This document shows positions 11,942 through 22,028 of a DNA stretch of 64,000 bases, piece after piece. Every line of letters starts with the position of its first letter. Within the stretch, counting starts at the first letter, position 1. Origin of the DNA: Callipepla californica brunnescens (taxonomy: Eukaryota; Chordata; Aves; Galliformes; Odontophoridae); NCBI GenBank assembly GCA_023055505.1, contig JALIRH010000042.1, positions 3,604,335-3,668,334 of the forward strand, read 5' to 3'. The notes beneath the pieces are model-generated. The model ran no database searches. It was not told the origin of the DNA and was given only the letters and a program-made list of their open reading frames with translations. The position numbers were made by a program, and so were the translations under genes.

Positions 11942-11947
11942 TTTATT
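11942..11947 (-). other. CDKN1A: CDKN1A poly(A) signal
   Basis: The complement reads AATAAA about 860 nt beyond the CDKN1A stop codon. This would give a 3'UTR of roughly 0.9 kb with cleavage near 11,920. It is the first canonical signal downstream of the gene. Confidence 0.6.
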
Positions 11948-12805
11948 CAGTTACACTCGCAGACAAACAGGTATTTCCCCTTCCAAGAAAAGCGTTTTCA
12001 TAAATAAACATCGAGTGCTGGGAACTCTGCCCGCGTCCCTGACAGCAAAGTGCATCACGGTGGTGTGAGCTGGGACCACCCCCCACCACTTCGAGTCCCA
12101 GAGCAGAGGGACGGGAGGGGAACAAAGTGCTGAGACCCAACAGCACTGAGAGCCCCGAGAGCAGGGCTGTGTCCTGCGGGGCATCCCTGCGTGGCACAGA
12201 CAACAGGCAGAGCCCAGGGGTCCTGCAGAGCCACAGCGGGGTCCTCCACCCTAGCTCCAAAATAGTCCAGTAGAAGGCTGCACTTCTCACAGCATCGCTC
12301 TGCCCCTCGGTGCCCGGCAGTGCCAAGCAGCAGCTCTCTATCAGTGTAGTGTCAGGCCTGAGCAAGGCACTGCGAGCCAGAGCACTCCTGGGGCAGTGCT
12401 GGCCTCGTGGGACACCTCCAGAACATTCTGTCACACTGCTGCTGATATATAACGTGGCTGAGTCACCGGGAGCAGCTCACACCCAACCGTGACCCACACC
12501 AGAGAGGCTCTGAGGGCTCTGGGACACAGCGTCCTCCAGGAGCAGGCTGCAGCAGGATGCTGCAAGGACCAGCACGGGGCAGAGGGTGCTCACACATTCC
12601 AGTCCTCCTCAGTCCCTTCCACAGCCTTCAAAGTGGGCTCCTCCTATCCATTGCACACAGCGTGGGGCTCTCAGGACCCCAGAGGGACTCATCAACAGGA
12701 AACTACAGACTTGGCATAGCTTTGTATGGGCAGCTTACACAGCACGGGGCGGGAAAGGAGCCACGATGCCCCTGACGCAGACCAGCATCCGTCCCCAGGC
12801 ACACG

Positions 12806-13545
12806 TCACAGTTTGGGCTTGTCGTGGACAGCTCTTCTCTTGGAGCTGAAGAAGTCTGGAAGGCAGGAAGGGAAATTAGGACACGAGGAGCAGCAGGAGA
12901 GGGCAGCACCCTAACCCCAAAAGCCTTGAGCCCACGGGGCATCATCGGTCCCACCACCACATCTCCACCCCTGAGCCCAAGGACGAGCTCCAGCCACGGG
13001 AACTGAAGTTGGTAAACTGTCCTGTAGGTGAAAATGCCCCAGAACATCCACACTCGACCTCACTGCCCAGCCCCCAGCCGGCCCCGAGCCACCCCAAGCC
13101 ACTCAACCCCCTCCAGGACCCCACACTCCCCACGCTCACCTTTAACAGTGCTCTGCCCGCGTTTCAAGTGCTGTGGAGAACCGACCCTGGCGAGCTCCGA
13201 GCTCTGCTGGGATGCCCCACGGCGAACCTCACCCACACCATCCTCAGGGGGGACCCTGTGGGGCTCTGAGCTCCTGCTGTCCCCAACGCTGGTGGCCTTG
13301 GCCAGGCTGAGGTCCTCCCGGGACGGCTGCTGGCTCAGCAGGACCCTCTCCCACTTGAATTGCCCTTCCAGAGGCGTCTCCGTCTCGAAGTTGAAGTTCC
13401 AGCGCTGCTGAGCTTCTTCCAGCTGCTGCCTCAACATCTCCTTGAAGTCGTTGTGGATCTGCTCGTGGTCCACGGGGCCGAAGAGGTTCCTGCACACCTT
13501 GGTGCTGCACGGCGTGGACCTGGCCCTGCTGTGTGCCAGCGGCAT
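12806..13545 (-). CDS. CDKN1A: CDKN1A (p21Cip1), CDK inhibitor
   Basis: Coding exons are complement(13140-13545) and complement(12806-12855), 151 aa (human 164). The nuclear protein inhibits cyclin-CDK complexes and binds PCNA. The N-terminal kinase-inhibitory domain is clear: cyclin-binding CRNLFG (RxL type, residues about 18-23), then the CDK-binding block WNFNFETETPLEGQFKWERV. The short last exon supplies a PCNA-interacting peptide, QSTVKDFF, then a basic SSKRR segment. The intron between them has the same position as in mammals. The start is the first ATG after a clean acceptor (CCCGCAG) in CCACC-ATG context. Two differences from human are discussed as a finding: the second cyclin motif near the C-terminus is not retained, and the Thr of the Cdt2-type degron is Lys. 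No coding degeneration is seen. Confidence 0.96.
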
Positions 13546-14089
13546 GGTGGCTGCGGGGAGAGGATGGGGGGGGGATGGATGTGAGCAGGACCTGCCAGCA
13601 GCGCTGGGATCACGCACTTTTAGGTAGCTCAGAGCACGAGCGAGGGCAGCAGGTGAAGCAATGGGGACCGGAACGGAGCTGTTGGGTAAGCGGGGAAAGA
13701 GAGAGCGCGGCTGTTTTCTTTCAAATCAAAGCCAACCGCTCCTCCTGCGCGGAGCCCCCACGGCTGCAGGGACCCCCGCACCCCCTCCCGGGGGTGGGCT
13801 GCTCCGGGATCGGATGCTCGCGGAGCTCAACCTCCCCCTCGAGCCGCAGTTATCACCGAATCCCATCAGAAACGCATTCCCAGCACGTCCCGGCATGGCG
13901 GGGTACCCCGCCCCGCATCACCTGCGGTGCTGCCGCTCCCGGAGGGACCGCGTTGGGATGGGGGCTCCGAACGGCGCCCCGAAGCCCCCAGACCCGACCC
14001 GGCACCGGAGCTGGGAAACCCCCCCAATAGACACCCCAACCTCCTCCCCATGGCTGCGGTACTGCCGCTTTACCCCGCTCCATCTCGCT

Positions 14090-14330
14090 CCCGTACCGCA
14101 CTCACCCGCCCCGCTCCGCACCGCTCCGTGCGGCGGACGCGTACCCGTCCGTATTTATAGCAGCAGGGGAGGGGCCCCACGGGATTCCCCCCACTCCCCC
14201 CCTCCTTCTCCCGCCGCTGGGAGGGGTTTGCCGGTCCCCGTCCCCCGCTGCGGGGGACCCCTCCCTGCTGCCCCCCAGTGGGGGTGCGCAGATCCCCATG
14301 AAATCCGGAGCTTCGCCTCCAGCGCGATGC
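14090..14330 (-). promoter_or_regulatory. CDKN1A: CDKN1A core promoter with TATA box and short exon 1
   Basis: On the minus strand TATAAATA lies at 14152-14159. About 45 bp further there is a strong donor (GCGGGGCGG then GTGAGTG; exon edge about 14107). That predicts a very short non-coding exon 1 of roughly 14107-14128. The surroundings are a CpG island with GC boxes. Confidence 0.7.
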
Positions 14331-14655
14331 GGGACCCCCCCTGCACCCCCCCCAGCACGGGGAGCACCCGCTGGCCTGAGCGCAGCGAGCAGCAGGAACA
14401 AGCCCGTGCATGTCCTGCACGCAGCGACCTGGGGACGGCCGCAGGGACCGTGTGGCCCCGCTGCGAAATGTCCCCCCCCCCCTCCTCCCCATCTCCATCC
14501 CCTGCCCAGCACCGGGCTCAGCTCCGTGCGCTGCAGGGGTCGGGCACCTCTGCAGCTCTGGGGGGGCTCAGCGGGACCCTCGGTGCGCACAGCCCCTGTG
14601 CTTGTGTTTCCAGGCTGGACCAGCAGCCCGGTTCCCCCCCCCGGCAGCAGGCAGG

Positions 14656-14675
14656 GGATATGTTGGGACATGTCT
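14656..14675 (-). promoter_or_regulatory. CDKN1A: Candidate p53 response element of CDKN1A
   Basis: Two abutting decamers read AGACATGTCC and CAACATATCC on the minus strand. The first fits RRRCWWGYYY at 10/10, the second at 8/10. The core GACATGTCCCAACAT resembles the distal p53 element of human CDKN1A. It lies about 0.5 kb upstream of the predicted TATA box. Confidence 0.55.
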
Positions 14676-14818
14676 GGCCGTGCCACGCAGCAGTGTTTTC
14701 CAGCACCTCCTGCAGCGCTGGGCCAGGCGGAGCCGGCTGCCCTGGGGTTGGGTCCCTTCGGATGGGCACTGTGGGCCACACCGGGGCTGGAGCTGATCTG
14801 CAGGGGGTGATGCTCTTC

Positions 14819-14836
14819 ACACACACACACACACAC
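14819..14836. repeat. (CA)n microsatellite
   Basis: Nine CA units upstream of the CDKN1A promoter. Confidence 0.95.
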
Positions 14837-15304
14837 CCAGGAAGGGAGAGCTGGAGCAGCTTTGCTGTCGCATTGCCATGGGAAGGATTCTTGCTCCTGG
14901 TTGCAGGAGCAGCTCCCGGCCCCGCGTGGTGCTGTGCAGCAGTGTCACATACCTGCAGCTTGCTGCTCCCCTCTGCGTGTGATGGAGCTCAGCACCGCAG
15001 CCTCTGGTTGTTGCTGCTGCTGCTGGTGAGGCTCTCCGAGGGAGAACTGGATGCTGAAGCAAGGCTCTTTTGAATAAAACTCTCTGAAATAACAAAGAGA
15101 GAACGGGGCTGTCAGAGCTGTCTGAGCGATGCGCAGTGATCTCCAGCAATTGCTGATGTGAGAGAGTGATGCTGTAGTGGGGCAGCGATGGAGAGGGGTG
15201 ATGTGGGAAGTGATGTGAGATGGCTGAGTGCTGTGAGTCCCCACCCTTCGTATGGAGGGACACAAAGCGGGGTGAGCCAGCATGAGGCGGGCATCCAGTG
15301 CGGT

Positions 15305-15880
15305 GTCTGTGGGGTCGGGGTGGGGTTGGGATGAGGATGGGGATGGGGTTAGGTTGGGTTGGGGATGAGATGGGATGGGGTTGGGGTTGGGTTGCGTTTG
15401 GGATGGAATGGGGTTGGGTTGGGGATGAGATGGGATGGGGTTGGGGTTGGGGATGAGATGGGATGGGGTTGGGGTTGGGTTGGGGATGGGATGGGGTTGA
15501 GTTGGGGATGGGATGGGGTTGGGGTTGGGTTGGGGATGGGATGGGGTTGGGTTGGGGATGGGATGGGATGGGGATGGGGTTGGGGTTGGGTTGGGGATGG
15601 GGTTGGGTTGGGGATGGGATGGGGTTGGGGTTGGGGTTGGGTTGGGGATGGGATGGGGTTGAGTTGGGGATGGGATGGGGTTGGATTGGGGATGAGATGG
15701 GATGGGGATGGGGTTGGGGTTGGGTTGGGGATGGGATGGGGTTGGGTTGGGGATGAGATGGGATGGGGATGGGGATGGGGTTGGGGTTGAGGTTGAGCTG
15801 GGGATGGGATGGGATGGGGTTGGGTTGGGGATGGGATGGGGATGGGCTGGGCACGGGGCTGGGATGGGATGGGGTTGAGA
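15305..15880. repeat. G-rich minisatellite (GGGGTTGGGTTGGGGAT blocks)
   Basis: About 570 bp are built from GGGATGGG, GGGGTTGGGGTT and GGGTTGGGGATGAGAT modules in varying order, with nearly all G on the plus strand. The period is irregular (about 22 bp made of 5-6 bp sub-blocks). Long frames rich in Pro, Asn and Ser on the minus strand are artefacts of the repeat. It lies about 1.2-1.7 kb upstream of the CDKN1A start site. Confidence 0.93.
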
Positions 15881-17290
15881 CGCTGGTGTGGAACCAACAC
15901 GCAGTGGAAATGGGAAGTGGAGAGAGGAATGGCACCAGGGTCGGGGTCAGGCGGTGCGTGGTAAAGTCTGCAGTGACATCATCAGCAAAAAGGGGAAAAA
16001 AAAGCGTGATGAATGCGGAAGGTGGTACAGGAACTGAGGAAAGGCCCAAAGGTGACTCACGACGTTCAGTCCCAACTGTGCGTGGTTGGAAGAGGTCGGC
16101 CTGGGGACCGGGAGCGATGGGAGCCCGGAGCGGTGCTGGGGACAGCGTTTCCTTCTCCCCCTCCAGGTGCAGCCCCCACATCACAGCTGTCAGCCCCCAT
16201 CCCATCCTCACCCGCTGCAAGATCTGTCCCAGACCCCCATGGTGTCACTGTGGGAGAATCCCTCCATGCAATTTCCTCGGAAAACAGATCCTAAGGGCTG
16301 ACGGCAAAAGCGATACAGTAAAATGAACGCAAATCTCCTAACTTCAAAGTACCCTTCTTCTGAGGCACTTAAAACAGACAGGATGTTGCTGTCAGGGCTG
16401 GGAAAATCCTTTGGGAGTGTTTCCTCTCCCCAGGTAGGTCCCAGCGGACGTTGAGGGCAGAGGAAGCCGCCTCAGACAGCAAACTGATTACTCACGGCAG
16501 GCTGTGAGTCAGCCGTGCTCAGCAGCGCTGGAGGAGCGTGCCCAGGCACAGCTCCTCTGACACTGAGTTTCGTCCTTGCGAGGGACACGGTGAGCAGCAC
16601 CCCGATGCTGAGGGTTGGATGGAGCTTTGGGCACATCAGCGTCACATATATGGCCGCACATCCTGAGCCCATGGGGAGAATGTGTCAGGAAAAGTCTTGG
16701 TGGGTTGGGGGGGGTCTGGTGGTGCTGGAAGGTGTAAGGAGACACGGATCGTTGGGAGATGCAGTGTTTCTGTTGGGTAGAAGAAGCAGAAGGGCTGAGG
16801 CAGATGGGCCCCTTGGTGCCATTGGGATGATGGTGGCAGTGCCACGCCGTGCTGCTCTTCAAGGCTACAAAAGCTTCCATTTCTGCCCAACCTGATAATG
16901 AAGGAACCAAGATCACCGCGCCATTTCTTTGGCAGCTTTTCCGTGTCTCAACACAAAGCCCCTTTGACCAGTGCTCCCAGTGCGGAGCCCTTTGTGCCCC
17001 AGAGACCTTCAGCCCTGTGCCAGATCTGTGACACACAGCACGTGGCCTCGGCCGTGCGGTCCGGCAAAGCACAGCACCCCAAGGAGCAGCTGGGGCTCAG
17101 CCCATCCCCCACGGGGCACAGAATCATCCCCTCCTCAACACCCCTCACCCACAGGAACGCCTCGAGCAGGTGTGAAACAGCCCTGAGATGCACAGTTCCA
17201 CGTTCACTTGGGATGGGTACAAGATGCTCCGCCAGGGACCAAAGCCACGAAACAACACCGGGAATATCCAGGCACAAAAAAAAAAACCCT
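15881..17290. other. Intergenic sequence upstream of CDKN1A
   Basis: No exon structure was recognised. The frames here are short and lack splice or domain support. The interval could hold distal CDKN1A regulatory sites. Confidence 0.5.
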
Positions 17291-17319
17291 CAGTAAGACT
17301 CAGATCTCCAGGATTTGGG

Positions 17320-17925
17320 TTTTTTGTTATCTCTGCTAACAAGCTTTTTTTTTTTCTTTCAAGGGGGGGGAGAACGTGAAGGCTCTTAATGAAGCGCTCA
17401 CGCTCCAGCAGAAGTCTAAATGAGCCCAGTGTTCGGCTGAATGGCGTTTATATCCCAGCGAAGGCTGTTTTCCCATCAGCTCTTTGAAGTGCCCAATTAA
17501 GTGATTTTATAACTAATAGGATTTTCCCAGGAAAGAAAGACAAGAATGACAAAACGCTGAATGCTTGATTAACTCTGCCCCTAAAAGAACTTGGATCGTG
17601 TTAATTGACTGTTTCCCTGCCATATACAGCCCTTGTTTGCTCCATTTATGAAGGCATTTTGATGAGACACCGGACCCAGCAGAGTGGAAATAGAGTCCCA
17701 GCGAGCACAAATGGGGGATGAGCCAGTCCCTAAAACAAGGCTTTGCATACTGGAAATATTCCTGGAGCCGAGCTATGAATTGTTTGCTTCATTCAGCCCC
17801 TCACTCATTTTCATCCGAGATTGTTTTTAGCCCCATTCATAGTCATTAACGTAATTGCTTCACTGACTTTCCATGAGCAGCTTGGGAGCTTTGTGTTGGT
17901 TTTTATTTTTCAGATGGCAGCAAAG
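17320..17925. promoter_or_regulatory. AT-rich block, candidate conserved enhancer
   Basis: A ~600-bp segment differs sharply from its GC-rich flanks. It is AT-rich, free of simple repeats after the initial T run, and dense in homeodomain-like TAAT/ATTA cores (for example near 17495, 17567, 17600 and 17850). It has no coding potential. The composition is typical of vertebrate conserved non-coding elements, but conservation was not tested. Confidence 0.35.
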
Positions 17926-18250
17926 GGGCTCATTGTTCCTCGGGGCTGCAGGGAGTACCTGGCTGCAGAGCTCACGCTCGTTTGCGTGGTTATTTACTGG
18001 CTGCTCTCAGGGTGCCAAGCTCCGTTAGATGGGGTGGACTCCAAGGACTCCAGCACAGCCTGGTGCTGCCAGGAGGGCTGAAGTGCAGCTCTGCAGGCAC
18101 GGAGCAGCCCTGGGCTCTTTTACCTCTCCTTTGCCTTCTTGCAAACCAACTCGCAGAGGGAAAGGTCAATCCAGAACGTCCACAGCTTTCTGACTCCATC
18201 CAGCCCTTCCTTGCACGCAGGAGCTTCACATCAGCTCCGCCCCACCAGAC

Positions 18251-18285
<35 letters not shown>
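18251..18285. repeat. (AC)17 microsatellite
   Basis: Uninterrupted AC dinucleotide repeat of about 35 bp. Confidence 0.97.
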
Positions 18286-18287
<2 letters not shown>

Positions 18288-21250
18288 CGCTGCTGCTGAA
18301 GGTTGCCTTTCTGCATCAGCTTGAAATCCACCAGGCGCACAATCTGCCCTTTATAGCCACACAGAAAGATGTTCCTACGGAGGGCTGTTGACTTACACGG
18401 TGCGTGCCTTCAAAGCAAGCCCTGCCCCAGCACAGCACCCTCCACCCAAAGCAGTCAGACAGGAGAAGCACGGGAGGAGTGGCTCCACTCATCACACGCT
18501 GCCCACACAGAGCCCCAAACCCCAGCCCTGCAGGACGTGTGCCAGCCCGCTGGTCCTCTCCAGCACCGTGTCAGCATCTCCTCACTTGTGTCACACGTTT
18601 CAGACTGCACCGTGACTCAGCTGCTGCACAGCACCGTACGGAGCAGGAGATGTGTGCACAATATCCTGCAGAGCCACCAGCAGTGGTGTGGCGGCAGGGA
18701 GAGGCTGCTTTACGCTTTCCTTTTCTCGTGTCAGTCCCCTCCAGCAGCAGACCGCCCCTGTTTTGTGCCTCTGATGGTGCTGCTATGAGTGTGGGCACAG
18801 CAAGCCATGGTGCAGCACTGCCCAGCCCTGCCAGAGAAGGACGAGAGCTTCCTGGTGCTCATACAAACCTTTTTCACTTATGAGAATCCACACAGAGCCC
18901 AGGAAAGGAGATCTGCTGATTTGCAGGTGCTGTCAGTAGTGAAGCAGTGCCCCACGTCTCACCCACCAGCAGTGACCCTGCGCAGAACCCTTCCTGTCCC
19001 CTTGTAAGATTTGCAGACAACCAAATGCAAAATGCATGGAGATGATGAAACAGGAAGCACAAAAACCTGACAGTGTCCACAGAAGTGATCCAAAACCACT
19101 CCACCACTCCATGTCACAAGAACTCCTGGCACCACAGCTGCTGAGCCCTCAGCCATGAGTTCCTGAGAAGGAGGTAACCCGGCCAGCAGAGTGGCACCAC
19201 TTCTGAACGCTATCTTCAGCTGCGGCAACCTCCTCCCAGAAAGCACATGGTAGTCATGCATGAAAAGCCCATCGATTCCGGTACCAGGAAGAACAGCGTT
19301 CAGCTCAGGCTGCTGCAGTGACCTACTGCGTTTTAACGTGGCAGCAAATAATGTCGGGATTAGTCAGAACCGAGCGACTGCAAACACCTCGCAGCAAACA
19401 AGAGCTGCAGCTCCATCTCCAGCAGCGGGGGAACCACTGGGGGGAGGAGCGGAGCTTCTCTGCAGTGAAGCTGCTGGCAAAACAACATTATCCAGGGGCA
19501 AAGCAGCCCGTGCGAGCAGCACAGGTAACGCTCCTCACTCACAGCTCAAGAGTGACACTGGGGTGACAGGGAGCCCCGCCCCGATACCACCACTCCACCC
19601 TGATACCGCCGCCCCAAACGCAGTGCTGCAGCTCACCGAGGTCTCGGCCCCACGAGGAGGTGCAGTGCTGGGCAGCTCCTCCTCTGCTGGCAGGGTAGAG
19701 CGCGGGGTAACAGCGCTGGAAGTGGCAGAGGGCGGATGCTTCCTGAGCTGGGTTTGCTCCCTAAAAGCAAGCAAGCAAAAACGGATGGCTAAAATCACTT
19801 CGAGGATCGAACAGAATCACCTCGAGTCAGTGTGAAGATTTGTTGAGCTCACAGTTATGTCAGCTTCTAAGTTATTAGATGAATGAGTCGCTTGGGAACA
19901 TAGCGTTCCTACTGCGCTGGCTGTTGACGCCTTCCTGCCCATGTTTGTTTGACCAGCAACAAAACATAACCATAGTGCCCCAGCAGAACAGGCCGAGTGA
20001 AACCAAACTCCCAAACAGCATTTTGAGGAAGTCAGGAGCTCTCCCAGCAGCTGGGATGCCCCGGAGGTCCAACACATCAACGTGCAAGGTCTGCACCTGG
20101 CTCACCGCATACAGCCCGTACGAGCTGGGGGTGTCATGGGGAAGGGAGGGCTGCAGGGAGAGCCCTTCCACAAATCAAAGCCCTGGGAGAAGCACACACA
20201 AGTTAAAAAAGGAAACGCGTCCTGGCTCGGCTGCCTTTCACCTTCCACAAACACCCCCGCAGGAGTCAACTCGCCAACGCTTTGTGACCAAAACCCATCA
20301 CAACCGGCGGCTGTTTGCCCGGGAGCAGCCTGACCTCTGCTGGGGACAGAGAGCACGCAGCACTTCCCGAGTGCTCCTGCTGGCACGGCTCCTCCTGGCC
20401 TGGGAGAGAAGGGAACTAACCCACACAGCCCTGCAGCACCAAGCCTAACGCATAGACGTTTAAGCTCTCAGGCTCCCTGCACTTTTAAGTCTTATTCAGA
20501 CCACTAAATGCTGCTACTAAATGCCTTTTGCATAACGCACCCCCTCCCTGCTTCTTGGTGGAGATAATGCTGCTTACGGCACTGCCGTCCCTCAGCAAAA
20601 CTCCTGCAGGAGACAACGAAGCTGCAAAACATAAAGACACCACGCACCAGCAGCTCTCTGATGCCACTGGCAGTTGGGAGCCACAGGATCTCCTCCTGCC
20701 ACAGCTGTGAACCCAAACCTGCTGCCAGAACCTCGCCCCCAGATGGACATCATAACCCACAGGACAGCTAGGTGAGATGGATGAGAACTATAGATACAGG
20801 AAAGAAGCTGCTGGGCTGTTTGGGAGCTCGTTACACCCGAGCAGTGTTGTGGTTTCAGGCTTCAGGACTTCACACAAAGCTTACATACAGATCAGCACTC
20901 TCAATACTGCTAGGATGAGTACTACAAGCATCACCAACCTACATCAGGGATGCAAATTCCCAGCTCTCCAGCTGGTTTCCTGACCAAGGCTCACCCTTAG
21001 GTGAGAAGCCAACCAGGCATTTCCTACTAAGCTCACCCAGGCTGGTTAGATGTTAGAAACAAGAGGCCCTGACCGAGAGATGCGAGGTGGTAAGGAACAA
21101 AGCCAAAAGATGGTGACCCCTTACACCAGAGCAGCATTTAACACTCCACTGTCACTGAGCAGAAGCTCTGCACTGGGACCAGGTTGCACGTGTGTGTTCC
21201 GTGTGCTAATTCAGCAGGCACTCGAGTTAAATACCGCACAACAAGTTGTA
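18286..21250. other. Intergenic gap between CDKN1A and SRSF3
   Basis: No gene, no recognisable LINE and no CpG island were found. All frames are short and unsupported by splice context. Confidence 0.5.
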
Positions 21251-21258
21251 ACCAAAAC

Positions 21259-21264
21259 TTTAAT
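21259..21264 (-). other. SRSF3: Probable SRSF3 poly(A) signal (ATTAAA)
   Basis: The complement reads ATTAAA about 770 nt beyond the SRSF3 stop. A second ATTAAA lies at 21328-21333. No AATAAA was found nearer to the stop codon. Confidence 0.5.
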
Positions 21265-22028
21265 CCCAAGGATCTCACAAAAGACATTTTACAAGTGACA
21301 TGAAAATTCTTGTACAGTAAAGAAATGTTTAATCCACAACTTCTACAATGTACCATCACACATTCAACGCATCCACTCCAGCTGTCAGTTCTGCTGTGTT
21401 ATTTGGTCTGTTCAGAGGTCCTGGAATAGATGGTCAAGCTATCAGCTACGTCAGAAGCACTCTAGTCCCATGAAGTACAAAACCAACTGACTCTACAGCT
21501 AAAAAATTGGCTATTGTAATACAAAGCAGCTCTGTTCCTGGTAATGGAAGTCAGAACTAGAGCTCTGGATAAAAGCACAGCTCGCTCGTTCCCTTTAACA
21601 CCCCACTGGCTCAACGTGACCACTGCACTGACACCTGGGCCTCGTCCTGCACCTGCACTGCTCACACACTGCTCTGCTGCACGCTCCCCTCCACAAGCTG
21701 AACCCCAGCACAGACACGCTGCACAAAATCACGCCCAGAAACACACAGGTAGCAACACAAAGTGGGGACCATTCAACACAGTGTAAGGGTACATTGTAAA
21801 AAGTGATCAGTATTACAACTCGTATGATCTGCTCAGAACCATATACAGATTCACATCTTTACATCTGCCACCTGTCACAAGATACAAGGAACAAAAGCAA
21901 GTCCAACAGCTAAAACATTTTAAAAATGCACCAAGCTTTATGAAATTCCAAAACAAAACAATGTTCTGTACATACTCCCCCTGTACTCTGATCTAATGAC
22001 TTCCTGTACACAACTCCTCCTCAGAGTC

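Noticed and set aside
14817..16220. 467-codon minus-strand frame rich in Pro/Asn/Ser/His
   Set aside because: It is the translation of the G-rich minisatellite with its flanks. There is no domain, and repeat periodicity explains the open frame.
16536..16556. Possible second p53 element (GAGCGTGCCC next to AGGCACAGCT)
   Set aside because: The second decamer has several mismatches including the core, so only one half-site is acceptable.
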